From Lunularia cruciata (lineage: Eukaryota; Streptophyta; Marchantiopsida; Lunulariales; Lunulariaceae), in NCBI GenBank assembly GCA_948567375.1, contig OX419760.1:46624001-46688000 (forward strand): a stretch of DNA of 64,000 nt, given 5' to 3'. The position numbers and the translations under genes were made by a program. Every line of letters begins with the position of its first letter. Position 1 is the first letter of the stretch. Under the pieces are notes generated by a model. It was not told the DNA's origin and ran no database searches. It saw only the letters and a program-made list of their open reading frames with translations. Shown here piece by piece: positions 1-9,595 of the stretch.

Positions 1-1139
1 TTGCTTGAAGTAAATCCTTGAGAAGAGTGAACATCCTCTGCAAAACGAGCTCTCTTCTTCTCTTGTGCCAAAAGCTCCAAATTAAGACCCTTGGAGTTTG
101 AGCACTCTCCCTTCTCATACTTGCTCTCAACCACATCTATGGATGCTATCCCCTTACCTTTGTTGGGATTAGGAGCCACTTGGGTTTCACTACCTCCCTC
201 TTTCCCTCTATTGGCTCCCTCATAACCCCTTCCTCCATGGTAAGTGGAATTTGGGCAATTCCTTTGGATATGGCCTCTTCCTCCACAACCAAAACAATTT
301 CTATCATTGAAATTGTTGGCTGGTTGGCCTCCTCTATATGGATAGTTTCCATAACTCCTAGGTCCTCTCCCTACATTCTGATCCACCTCTCTCTTCTCCC
401 ATAGTTGCACCACATTGATCTTGAGATCCGCAAGTTGTTCTGTGATGGTTTGGAGTGGATCTTTTGGTGGAGGTGCAAGAATTGGAGCAACTACTACTTG
501 TGGTGCAACCCTTGTCACCAAAGTATCAGAAGTTCCACCATACTTGTAGCCTTGAGGAGGATGCACAACCTCCTTCACCACCAAATCACTCTCATCCCCT
601 TCCAAACTCTCCTCCATACGAATTGCGATCTTGATAGCTTCAACCTTGGAAGAAGGTTTCTCATATCTCACCTTGCTTCTAATTTGTGGTCTCAATCCTC
701 CCACAAAATTCTTGGTGAGCATGGCCCCTATGCCAATCATTGTAGTCTCCACATCATCCCCACCCTTCCTCAACACTATGCGAAATCTGGACTCCAACTT
801 TTCCACTCTTTCCACATAGACCCTCACTTTCTCTCCATCTCCTTGCTTGAGAAATGTAACCTCACTCATCAATCTCTCATAACTCTCATCAGGAAGAAAG
901 TTCTCAATGAGTGCTGAAGTCAAAGTCTCCCAAGACTCCTCTTCCCCCTCTCTCCTCTCTCTCTTTTGGTATTCTGACTCATACCATGTAAGTGCTGCAT
1001 CCTCAAAGAAATCTGGTAATAATGAGGCCCACTCATTCTTCCTCCTCTCATTGTTTCCTATGCAAGCTCTCTTGAAGTCTCTCACAAAGGCCTCCACATC
1101 TTCTCCATCCTTGCCAAAGAAAACCGGAAGTTTCCCCAT
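1..1139 (-). CDS. Retrotransposon gag protein (partial, runs off window)
   Basis: On the minus strand an open frame starts at the ATG at 1137-1139 (MGKLPVFFGKDGEDVEAFVR) and shows no stop down to base 1, about 379 codons. It reads as a Ty3/gypsy-type gag: a helical capsid-like part (residues about 5-190, including a DAALTWYESEY stretch typical of retrotransposon gag), a proline-rich linker, and one CCHC zinc knuckle (CFGCGGRGHIQRNC, C-x2-C-x4-H-x4-C) near residue 290, followed by a glycine/arginine-rich tail. It would form the particle and bind RNA. It lies 3' of an LTR and primer site at 2.69-3.39 kb on the same strand, so it belongs to that element. Protease and RT should lie left of the window. 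No frameshift is seen here, so the copy may be fairly young. Confidence 0.8.
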   Translation of the reverse strand, partial: MGKLPVFFGKDGEDVEAFVRDFKRACIGNNERRKNEWASLLPDFFEDAALTWYESEYQKRERREGEEESWETLTSALIENFLPDESYERLMSEVTFLKQGDGEKVRVYVERVEKLESRFRIVLRKGGDDVETTMIGIGAMLTKNFVGGLRPQIRSKVRYEKPSSKVEAIKIAIRMEESLEGDESDLVVKEVVHPPQGYKYGGTSDTLVTRVAPQVVVAPILAPPPKDPLQTITEQLADLKINVVQLWEKREVDQNVGRGPRSYGNYPYRGGQPANNFNDRNCFGCGGRGHIQRNCPNSTYHGGRGYEGANRGKEGGSETQVAPNPNKGKGIASIDVVESKYEKGECSNSKGLNLELLAQEKKRARFAEDVHSSQGFTSS

Positions 1140-1375
1140 CTTAACCCCTCACTATCTTTCTTTTCTCTTAATTTTTTTTTTTCTCTTTTCTTTTCTCTCA
1201 CTCTATTACTAATAGAGTATATACATGACTAACACCATCTGAGAATAATCCACTCTAGGGAACACAAAAGGTTCAGGTTGCTCCAAGATTTCTATAGCAA
1301 CATCAAATCCTAGAGTGCATATTAATCTAACTCTCATGGATAGTTTATCCATAAGTTGAAAGATTATCTCCATCA

Positions 1376-1873
1376 CTAATCTTGAGAACTAGCTGATGAA
1401 GGTGGTAGTATTTCTGTAGCTGTACTAAGACTCTCTCCAAGATCCTTCACCAAAGTTTCCAAAAGTGCTTTTACTCCACTACACTCATGTCCTTTTGGAA
1501 GTCCTTCAACTCCACAAACCTCACACAACTCCTTGGTCTTAGATCTTCTCCCTCCCAATCTTGGTGAAGAAGGTCCAACATGCAAACCCAAGTCAAGTAA
1601 GCCTCTCCTTTCCCTCAATCTCTTGCTCTCAAAGGTTAATGGACATGAACTTGCCTTATGTCCCTTCTCTCCACATAGAAAGCACTTAGACTCACTCTTT
1701 CCTCCAAGTGGTGTAGGTTTTTGGATCCTCTCAACACTCTCTTCAAATTCTATTGTAAACTCTCTTTTCCTCAAATCCACCCCTACAATCACCTCAAACC
1801 CTTGGGGAACCTTGTATAATCTCAATTTCCACTCTTGATGACCCTCCATGTTCCCAAAGATGAATCTAAACAC
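1376..1873 (-). pseudogene. Extra CCHC-knuckle ORF upstream of gag
   Basis: This is a 165-residue minus-strand frame between the LTR and gag. It holds a CCHC knuckle (CFLCGEKGHKASSC) followed by a second Cys/His-rich stretch (ELCEVCGVEGLPKGHEC). A related frame at 1822-2010 (CGKFQRTVTYSLGDLSD) overlaps its start in another phase, so the original reading frame was probably longer and is now frameshifted. The arrangement resembles DUF4283/zinc-knuckle nucleic-acid-binding proteins carried by plant retroelements, but I cannot name the family. It is separated from gag by about 240 bases, including a pyrimidine-rich run (1155-1205) on the plus strand. It may be an additional open reading frame of the element or captured sequence. 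Confidence 0.45.
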
Positions 1874-2009
1874 TCAAACATGCTTTTTGTTGATCTCAAA
1901 CTTCTCATGCATGAGATCTCCACTCTGCAGAATTGACCCTTCCTCACAATGTCACTCAAATCTCCCAACGAATATGTCACAGTCCTCTGAAATTTTCCAC
2001 ACTTGATCA

Positions 2010-2687
2010 CAACTCTAGGGCGTCCCTCCCTGCAAAATTTTAGATCTTTTCATCGAGCCATTTGGCCTAGACACCTTTCTATTCAGCACCCATATTTCAG
2101 ATTTGGTCTGAAAACCACCCCCCTCACTTCAAAAACTCATAACGCACTGCGCAAAAATGATCTCTCTCTAATTTTTGTGGCACCAGGTAGGATACAATGC
2201 ACTGAATTTTCTTGGAAATTTTCAGGACAATTCACTAAAAATTGAAGAAATGGCAGACTCTGTACAATTTTCTAGAGAGCATGCAGTTGCGGGAGCACTT
2301 TACCTTATCAACTTTCAAAAATTCTAGCCCAGTGCGCATAGAAGCTCTCTCAATAATTTCAAGTGTGCTAACTGAAAGATAACCCAAGCTATCATGTGTA
2401 GAAATCTCAAGTCCAGATCTCAAACTTGAGATTTTACCCAAAATCACCTTAATCCCCAAAATCTGCAATCCACCTCACACAATCTCTCCAATTCCTCTCA
2501 TGTGTACAAGATGTACAAAATCACCTCAAAGACATCATAATGAACTACAGGGTATACAAATGGATCTTGGTTCTCTAACATAAGTTCAGCCCTCTCCTCT
2601 CCTAATGTTCTCTCCAAGTGAGCTCTCATAGCCTCCTTCTGCCTAATGTAGAATTGGACGCGGAACATTATCTTGCCTTCTAGAGAG
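2010..2687 (-). other. Untranslated leader of left-edge Ty3/gypsy element
   Basis: This is the stretch between the primer site and the CCHC ORF. Short frames exist (for example 2498-2731 minus, with AMRAHLERTLGEERAELMLE) but none is convincing as a gene. It is read here as element leader. Confidence 0.4.
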
Positions 2688-2709
2688 GTCCCGGCAACGG
2701 AACCAAAAA
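2688..2709 (-). promoter_or_regulatory. Primer-binding-site-like segment
   Basis: Read on the minus strand, the bases right after the LTR contain GGTTCCGTTGCCGGGAC. From memory this resembles the segment found next to the 5' LTR in several plant Ty3/gypsy lineages. It fixes the orientation of the left-edge element (minus strand, 5' LTR on the right). Confidence 0.55.
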
Positions 2710-3388
2710 TGTGAGCCGGCCTGTCTCTCACTCAAGATGAACCTCTGATGGCTATTATGGTAGCGCACCATGGACTAAGAAGGCAAGGAACCCCAACTCC
2801 ATCATACTCCTCCAAGGCTAACACTCCAAGACTCAAGACATTGCTCACTAGAGAACTCAATGAGAGAGAGATAGTTGCAAATGAAAGGATGATGAGTACC
2901 TCCTCACTCCTTGTTTATATACTTGTGAAATAGTTACGTACCAAAGTTACTAATTACCGTAGTAACTCAAGTTACTAGACTAAAAGTCAAGTAAAGTCAA
3001 AAAGTAGAAAGGAATATCCATTCACATAGGCATATTCCCCTTATCTTGACCCAACCACTAAAGCAAGGATTCCTTCACATGGGCTATCCTTGGACTAAAG
3101 AAGAATCCAAAACAAAAAGGCTTGCGGGCCCAAGAGTTCTCAACTCTTTCCCCAAAGCCAAACACCTAGGAATAATACCAAGTCAACACACTAAAATCCA
3201 AAATAGTGGTGCTCATCTTTTCTACTTCCTCTAAAGTAAGGTCCCATCTATCTTAGCTATGACTAACTTTAGCTAACCATGACTAATATAGAACCATCCT
3301 TTATCTCTATATAAATAATATCTCTTAAGTACTTGTAATACCAAGCTAAATATCACAATACCACACACATGCACAAATGGGTGTTACA
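2710..3388 (-). repeat. 5' LTR of left-edge Ty3/gypsy element
   Basis: The segment starts TGTGAGCCGG and ends GGGTGTTACA on the plus strand, so read in element sense it runs TGTAACACCC...CTCACA with TG/CA ends. The inner end abuts the primer-site segment. The outer end at 3388 cuts sharply into an older element (pol 3' end and LTR at 3389-4419), which marks the insertion point. Its partner LTR lies outside the window. A TATA-like ctctatataaat occurs on the plus strand near 3306; element sense is the opposite strand. Confidence 0.65.
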
Positions 3389-3543
3389 GTGCAGGCTTGA
3401 GGTGTATGTTACATGGCTCTTCTAGTGGAGCTGCTACTATGTTAGTGTGTGATAGCTGTTTGAGAGGATGGCATGTGGTATTTATGACTCCTCCCCTCAC
3501 GGTGGTTCCTCAGGGATAGTGGTTATGTCCTAGATGTACTTAA
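3389..3543 (+). pseudogene. PHD-finger end of pol, old copy
   Basis: It reads LRCMLHGSSSGAATMLVCDS..GWHV, then VVPQG, TAG, WLCPRCT, TAA. Two PHD ligands seen in the young copy (the second Cys and the Cys after the His) are lost. The in-frame TAG between PQG and WLCPRC is at exactly the same codon as in the young copy at 6503-6505, although the two copies are clearly diverged. Confidence 0.75.
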
Positions 3544-4419
3544 CCTATAGCTAGTTCATTCTTTATATGGTATAGATTGCAAACATGCAACTAACGATGG
3601 GGCTCCATAGCACCCGGCCTCCTGATCTTTGCCCATTATAGGGTATACCATATACTTAGAGTACATGGCTATCTGGAGTTAGAGGGACCTAACCGCAAGC
3701 TAGGGGAGCGATTGTGGCACTTTAGAGTCTATGCATGACTTATGTGTGAGTTGTGCTTCTATAGTGTATGATGTTGATAGCAATGTATGTTGTGTAGCGA
3801 TGTATGTTGTGTAGCGATGTATATACGCACAACAGTTGTCATGCCATTTGTAGTGTTGCATCTAGATTGCTTGGACACTGGAGTTCCACTGATGGTAGTT
3901 AGAGTTATTTCAGTAGTTTCTCAAAGACTACTTTTTGATGGTCAAATTTGGTGTTCACGGTATTGACTTCACGGTGGAGCTCACTGTCACTTTGTACCAT
4001 TTGCACCGTTGAGTGTGTTGTCGATGGGACTGTTAGGGTTTCAGACCTTGCTTGAGTCTAGGGGTATACTTTCAAAGTGTAGCTCTAGAGAGCTCACTTC
4101 TTTAATGTTGAGCCTTTGAGTTCTTGGCTATGGTAGACAGAGGCCGGCGAGCATCACCTAGATTCTTTATGCTAGAGTGGGTGTGGGTTGACTCTATGCT
4201 AGAGTGGGTGTGGGTTGACTGTAATCAGTGCCTAGTTGTTGGCAATTTATAGAGTGAAAGATCAAGTACTGATCTGAGTTGAGTTGAGTTGAGAGGGGTA
4301 AACAATCTGATTATTGTGGCCCTTTAGAGTCTATGCATGACATATGTGTGAGTTGTGCTTCTATAGTGTATGATGTTGACAGCAATGTATATTGTGTAGC
4401 GATGTATATACGCACAACA
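3389..4419 (+). mobile_element. Old, decayed 3' end of the methyltransferase retroelement family
   Basis: This plus-strand fragment matches the 3' end of the intact element at 5648-15578, in inverted orientation. It runs: PHD-finger coding end (3389-3543), non-coding 3' part, polypurine tract (about 3701-3711), a 105-bp-type unit (3713-3836, with a short internal duplication of GTAGCGATGTATGTT), LTR body (3837-4313) and a second 105-bp-type unit (4314-4419). It differs from the young copy mainly by C-to-T/G-to-A type changes, as expected for old methylated DNA. Its left part is cut off by the LTR at 3388. Its right end sits inside a non-LTR element, next to tccttgacaagcc. Confidence 0.85.
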
Positions 4420-5222
4420 TCCTTGACAAGCCTCATAAGGAGAGTCAAGGAGCATTGCACAATGCTTGGGCAAAAAGTGACCTATCAAGACATAAAAGTT
4501 GCTCAAGCTAATAATCTAAGACCTCTAATAGTCCTCCCTCTCTAACCATTGGATGTAGTGAGTAGAGAGAAGAGATAGTCTCATTTGTAAGACTAGCCAT
4601 AGACAAAGGATGTAGTACTTCTATTGCTCTACTAAACTCTCCTACATGATCCAATGTCCTCCACCAAGTGGACTTTGTGGTATCATGTGGTAGAACTTGG
4701 CGCCTAAAATGTGTAGTCCTAACCAACTCCTCATGTAGGGCAACCCAATCCCACTTGGAATTGACAAACTCTAGCAGCCACCTCTTTATGCCCTGCATGT
4801 CCCCCTCTAGCATAACAAAGGCACCATCAAGGGAGTAAGAGGAATAAGAACCATGCTAACTTGTCCAAGGAATCACATGCCAAATGACCAAATGGTAGGC
4901 AAAAAGCTTATCTAGCCTCATCATGGAATGTATAGGGTAGCCTATGGAATAGATGTGGACATGGAGAACTAGTCTCAAATAACCCCAAGATACAATTTTC
5001 TTGAGATGCTAACCACTCCCACAACTCAATCGATATCCTTAGAATAGTCAATGAAAGGATAGAGGATGGGTACATAATCCCAAGTATCACCATTGTTGAT
5101 GTGGTTGCTTGCCTCAAGTGAGCATTGCAAGTGGTCCAATCATAGTCCTTGTGCATCTTTCCCACATGGATCTTTATACCTTGCAAGGTTAAGTATGGAT
5201 GACACACCGAGCATTGTGTGAC
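4420..5222 (-). pseudogene. Non-LTR retroelement fragment (zinc finger to pre-RT region)
   Basis: Two minus-strand frames (4908-5207 and 4508-4813) match the N-terminal half of the element at 39.68-41.0 kb: a start like CSVCHPYLTLQGIKIHVGKMH (here written in part as CSVCHP...HVGKMH, C2H2 type), the DYDWTTCNAHLRQATTS stretch and the region ending before GLSGMVYEHLRDYF. Stops and frameshifts make it non-functional. It is cut at 4420 by the old retroelement copy. Confidence 0.75.
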
Positions 5223-5643
5223 AACCCAACAAGTATCACTTTTGTAGTACTAGATGAGTAATCATTCATTCCCATAGAGATACATGTTAGGAATGGTTAA
5301 ACCAAGAAGAACTACACTAGTTCTTCTTGGTTACATCTTTAGCCTCTTGGGTAGAAACAACACCCAAAAGAGAGTAGCAAACACTCCACAATAATTTGAT
5401 TACAATTGCATGTCATTCAAAATCACAATTCTTCAATTTTGTTCCAAATTGACTTCAATCATGATGATTCAATTGATACAAAGAAGTCTACTTCACCATG
5501 AAGTGTTTTTGCCTCAGAATTGAATTCCATCCTCCCCCCTCCCCCCATCAAAGGTACAACTTCCTTGTACAAAGTTACTTTGCATTAGTCTCTTGCTTGC
5601 AAACACAAATGACAAATACTACCAACACTTTAGTTCTCATAGA
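5223..5643. other. Intergenic or old repeat sequence, with a perfect hairpin
   Basis: No gene is seen. The stretch contains a perfect 14-bp inverted repeat (arms AACCAAGAAGAACT at 5300-5313 and its complement at 5319-5332, 5-base loop). The right end (5644-5647, TCTG) is the target site of the next element. Confidence 0.5.
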
Positions 5644-5647
5644 TCTG

Positions 5648-5752
5648 TGTCGTGCGTATATACATCGCTACACAACATACATCGCTGTCAACATCATACA
5701 CTATAAAAGCACAACTCACACATAAGTCATACATAGACTCTAAAGTGCCACA
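5648..5752 (-). repeat. Outer 105-bp terminal unit
   Basis: It is nearly identical (one difference by eye) to 6205-6309. It extends the 3' terminus beyond the LTR body, and the 5' LTR has no counterpart. In element sense it starts TTGTGGCACTTTAGAG and ends TATACGCACGACA, which gives a proper CA end. Confidence 0.85.
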
Positions 5753-5753
5753 A

Positions 5754-6202
5754 TAATCAGATTGCTTAACATTCTCAACTCAACTCAACTCAGATCAGTA
5801 CTTGATCTGTCACTCTATAAACTGCCAACAACTGGGCACTGATTACAGTCAAGCCACACCCACTCAAGCATAGAGAATCCAGGTGACGCTCGCCGGCCTC
5901 TGTCCACCATAGCCAGGAACTCGAAGGCTCAACATCAGAGAAGTGAGCTCTCTGGAGCTCACTTCGAAACTATACCCCCTGGACTCGAGCTAGCCCTGAA
6001 ACCCTAACGGTCCCGCTGACGGCACACTCGATGGTGCAAACGGTGCAAAGTGACGGTGGGCCCCACCGTGAAGTCAGTACCCCGAACACAAAATCTAACC
6101 GACGGAAAGTAGTCCCTGAGAAACAGCTAGAATAACTCTAACTACCATCACTGGAACTCCAGTGTCCGAGCATCTAGATGCGGAACTACAAATGGCGTGA
6201 CA
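5754..6202 (-). repeat. 3' LTR body of methyltransferase element
   Basis: The 449-bp segment matches the 5' LTR at 15128-15578. In element sense it runs TGTCACGCC...CTGATTA, but where the 5' LTR ends ATTACA this one continues ATTATTGTGG into the outer 105-bp unit. It contains a perfect 11-bp hairpin at 5940-5965 and a second GC-rich imperfect palindrome (ACGGTGGGCCCCACCGT) at about 6052-6068. Confidence 0.9.
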
Positions 6203-6204
6203 GC

Positions 6205-6310
6205 TGTCGTGCGTATATACATCGCTACACAACATACATTGCTGTCAACATCATACACTATAAAAGCACAACTCACACATAAGTCATACATAGACTCTAA
6301 AGTGCCACAA
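6205..6310 (-). repeat. Inner 105-bp unit between polypurine tract and LTR body
   Basis: This is a copy of 5648-5752 lying inside the LTR body. In element sense it begins right after the polypurine tract and ends with GCGATGTATATACGCACGAC. The TATATA there is a plausible TATA box just upstream of the LTR body. Confidence 0.85.
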
Positions 6311-6320
6311 TCGCCCCCCT
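6311..6320 (-). promoter_or_regulatory. Polypurine tract
   Basis: AGGGGGGCGA in element sense is followed at once by TTGTGGCAC. This is the normal plus-strand primer position, so by this landmark the LTR should start with the 105-bp unit. Confidence 0.65.
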
Positions 6321-6478
6321 AGCTGGCGGTTAGGTCTCTCTAACTCCAGATAGCCATCTACTCTAAGTATATGGTATACCCTCTAATGGGCAAAGATCAG
6401 GAGGCCGGGTGCTATGGAGCCCCATCGTTAGTCGCCTGTCTGCAATCTATACCATATAAAGAATGAACTAGCTATAGG
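6321..6478 (-). other. 3' untranslated region of methyltransferase element
   Basis: About 160 non-coding bases lie between the last stop (TGA, 6479-6481) and the polypurine tract. The region is conserved in the old plus-strand copy (about 3544-3700). Confidence 0.6.
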
Positions 6479-9400
6479 TCAAGTACATCTAGGACATAAC
6501 CACTATCCTTGAGGAACCACCGTGAGGGGAGGAGTCATACATGCCATATGCCATCCTCTCGAACAGCTATCACACACTAACATAGTAGCAGCTCCACCAG
6601 AAGAGCCGCATAACATACACCTCAAGCCTGCACGTACAAGTGCCAAGCTTGGGTCCATAGTACCATCAATGTTTGGAAGGTGGCATGGTGCACAATTGCG
6701 CACATGATCCTTCCAAACAACACCATCACGTCCTTCTAACACAAGGACTCCAGATGGCAAAACCTCGCGCACTCTCAAGATAGTGCGGCCTGTAGAAACA
6801 TCAAGTGTCGTCGGTGCTGTCTGCTGTAGATATACATAGTCGCCTGGATGAAATCGACGGATCGAGGGTCTATAACCTCCTCCTCGAATGGTAGCATAGC
6901 GTAAAGTATCTCTATGCTGAGCAATCGCCAAGTTCTCGAAGGCCATCGGCATCACTCTCTGAAAGATCTCTGCCCGCTGAGAACATGCGCTCATCCATAC
7001 ATCAGGGTCATCCAAGTCCAAAACTACAGTAGCATCTCGACGAATGGCTGCAGGTAAATCTGGATCTCGTCCATAGAGTAGAAAGTATGGAGAGAAGGAT
7101 GCTAAGGAGGCTTGCCGGCTGAACCGATAGCCCATGGCCAACCAAGGTAACTGGAGATCCCAATCTCCCAAGTGGCCTCTCTGCAAACCATACTTTCGCA
7201 ATCCTCTCTTCACCGTCTGAACCACTCTCTCTGCTAAGCCATCTGCCTCAGGGTGATCTCGGGATGTAGTACGATGATCAATCAAAGCCTTGTCACACAA
7301 GACCTGAAACTCTCCCAAGAACTCTGTACCCTGATCAGTCAAAACCTCAGCTGGTGCACCAAAATGACTAAGAACTCGATCCAGGAACGAGTAAGCTGTC
7401 CCTTCACTAGACTTGTCAGGAAGTGCCACCAACTCAATCCACTTGGAGAAGTGCTCCACCATCACCAAAACATACCGATGATGTCTCACAGTCAGCGGTA
7501 AAGGTCCGGCAAAGTCCAAACTCCAACGGTAACCCAATCCCATGATAGGTAATGGGTGTAACTGTGGCGTAGGAGCATTGAATGATGCTCTAACTCGGTC
7601 ACAAACCACACATCTGGCAACAAACTGCTGTACCTCGGTCTGCATACCGCGCCACCAATAATGACTCTGGAGTAAGCTATATGTACGCTTTACTCCAAAA
7701 TGTCCTAGCTCCTCATGAGCATGATGGACCAACTGTGGTCTCTGTGATGGAAGTGGTACTACTCGCACTCTACCATCCTCCCATACACGCAAAAGGTGTC
7801 TACCCTCCAATCTGAACCGTCTGGCTCGCTGAAGAACACGGTCTCTCTCCTTGGCCCCAACTGTGCCACCCACAACACCAGTGCGAAGATAGTCCATCAC
7901 TAAGACATCATCATGAATGTCTCGCTGAACTGTACCAATATCTTCACTCTCTGGATCTGTCACCTCAATAACTCCTCCTGTATGCGCTGAGAGAGATACC
8001 ACCAAAGTCTCTGCAAATATACACAGAAAGGCCGATGCATGCCAACCTGGCACCATCTCCTCATCTGTCTCACCATGCCAACGTGCTCCGGTCTGATCCT
8101 GCTGGCTGGGACATGGGTTTCTACTCAACCCATCTGCATCACGGTTCACCACTCCAGGTCTGTGAACAACCGTGAAATCATACTCCTGTAAAATCAGAGC
8201 CCATCGTGCAAGCTTCCCTGAAAGCTTGTCGGACTCCATCAACCACTTCAGCGGCTGATGATCAGTGATGAGAGTGAAGGGGTTACCAAATAGGTAACAT
8301 CGGAAATGTGCTACTGCCCAAACTGCTGCCAAGCACTCTCCCTCATATGAACTATACTTCGCCTCCGCTGAATTGTTGGAGCGACTAGCATAGGCCACCA
8401 CAAACTCCTTCTCCTCATCATCATGCTGGGTGAGCACCGCTCCAAGCCCCAACATACTCCAATCAGTGTGAACCTGAAATGGTCGTCCCCTGATTGGTCT
8501 CCTCAAAATAGGAGCAGATGTCAACCTCTCCTTGAGCTCTACAAAAGCTCTCTCCTGCTCATCTCCCCAACACCACTCCTGTGTAAGCTTGGTCAGCTTC
8601 GTCAAGGCCTTGGCAATGGCACTAAATCCTCTAACATAGCGGCAATAGAAGTTTGCCAACCCAAGGAATGCTCGCACTCTGCTCACATCCGTAGGCCGAG
8701 GAATACGTGCAATAGCCTCCACCTTGGTCTGCTGAACACCAAGTCCTCCGGGGTAGATAGTGTGACCCAAATACTCAACCTGCTCATGGAAGAACCTACA
8801 CTTCCCAGGATGTAATTTGAGTCCATGAGATCTCAACCTCTCAAACACCTCCAACAACTGTCTCTCATGCTCCTCCACAGTAGTGCTATACACCAAAATG
8901 TCATCAATATAGCACCGAGCAAAATCCAATCCAGCTAGGATCCTATCCATGACCCTCTGGAACTCAGCAGGAGCATTCTTCAACCCAAATGGTAAGAATC
9001 TCCACTGATATAACACATCCTTGCCATGAGGATCAATAGCCCAAAATGCTGTCTTGGACTTATCTTCCTCCCTGATCGGCAACTGATGATATCCCGCTCG
9101 AAGATCCAAAGTACTGAAGACCTTTGCATGCCCAATCGCATCAAAAATCTCCTCCGGTGTAGGCATGGCATACCGATCAGCCCTGGTCTGTCGGTTGATA
9201 GGACGGTAATCTCCACACATCCGCCTATCTGTATAGTTGCCATGCATATCCTTCTTGGCTGGCATCACTGTCGCTGATGCATACTCTCCATGTGAAATCT
9301 CCACCAAACCAGCCTCAAAAAGGTCACTACTCCGGCTCTTAATCAATGTCCTCTCCATCTCACTATATCGATAAGGACGTCGGAAAACAGGTGTGTCGCT

Positions 9401-9592
9401 AGTCAGCTCAATCCGTATACCAGGTCCCTTCAGAGCACCCAAATCCTTCATACTGAAGGCAAAACAACTCGTGTGACTCCTCAAGAACCTCCAAACCCTC
9501 CGTCTTTCCTCTCCAGTAAGCTTGGGTCCAAGATCTGGCTCCCAAGTATCCTCTGTAACTGTAGTAGGAGTGGAAGACGTACTGACTGGCTG
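6479..9592 (-). CDS. RT, RNase H, integrase and PHD finger part of pol
   Basis: The frame runs from the codon after the TAG at 9593-9595 to the TAG at 6503-6505, then seven more codons (WLCPRCT) and TGA. Residues counted from 9484: RT about 30-240 with YIDD at 192-195; RNase H about 335-455 (TDWS, D341); an HHCC zinc-binding region at about 588-628; integrase catalytic residues D657, D717 and E752 (34 residues between the last two, as in D,D35E enzymes); and a C-terminal PHD finger at 954 onward (LRCMLC, LVCDSC, GWHMAC). The last Cys pair (WLCPRC) lies beyond the TAG. No frameshift is present and all catalytic residues I can check are in place. A PHD finger at the integrase C-terminus would bind histone tails and could steer insertion, a role that chromodomains have in chromoviruses. 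It is in the same frame as gag and the methyltransferase. Confidence 0.9.
6503..6505 (-). promoter_or_regulatory. In-frame TAG inside the PHD finger
   Basis: The TAG is followed by TGG TTA TGT CCT AGA TGT ACT TGA. It removes the last Cys pair of the PHD finger unless read through. The same TAG is present in the diverged copy at 3389-4419. A CAG-to-TAG change would be the simplest origin. Confidence 0.7.
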
Positions 9593-9595
9593 CTA
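9593..9595 (-). promoter_or_regulatory. In-frame TAG with readthrough context, methyltransferase/RT junction
   Basis: The bases read GTA TAG CAG CCA. UAG followed by CAR-YYA is the tobamovirus-type leaky stop context, and CAG CCA fits it exactly. The upstream and downstream frames are identical, so readthrough alone would make the full pol protein. Confidence 0.65.

Noticed and set aside
405-917. Plus-strand 170-codon frame at the left edge
   Set aside because: It is antisense to the gag frame (complement of 1-1139), which has a capsid-like region and zinc knuckle.
8423-8815. Plus-strand 130-codon frame opposite RT
   Set aside because: Shadow of the RT/RNase H coding strand with no family resemblance.
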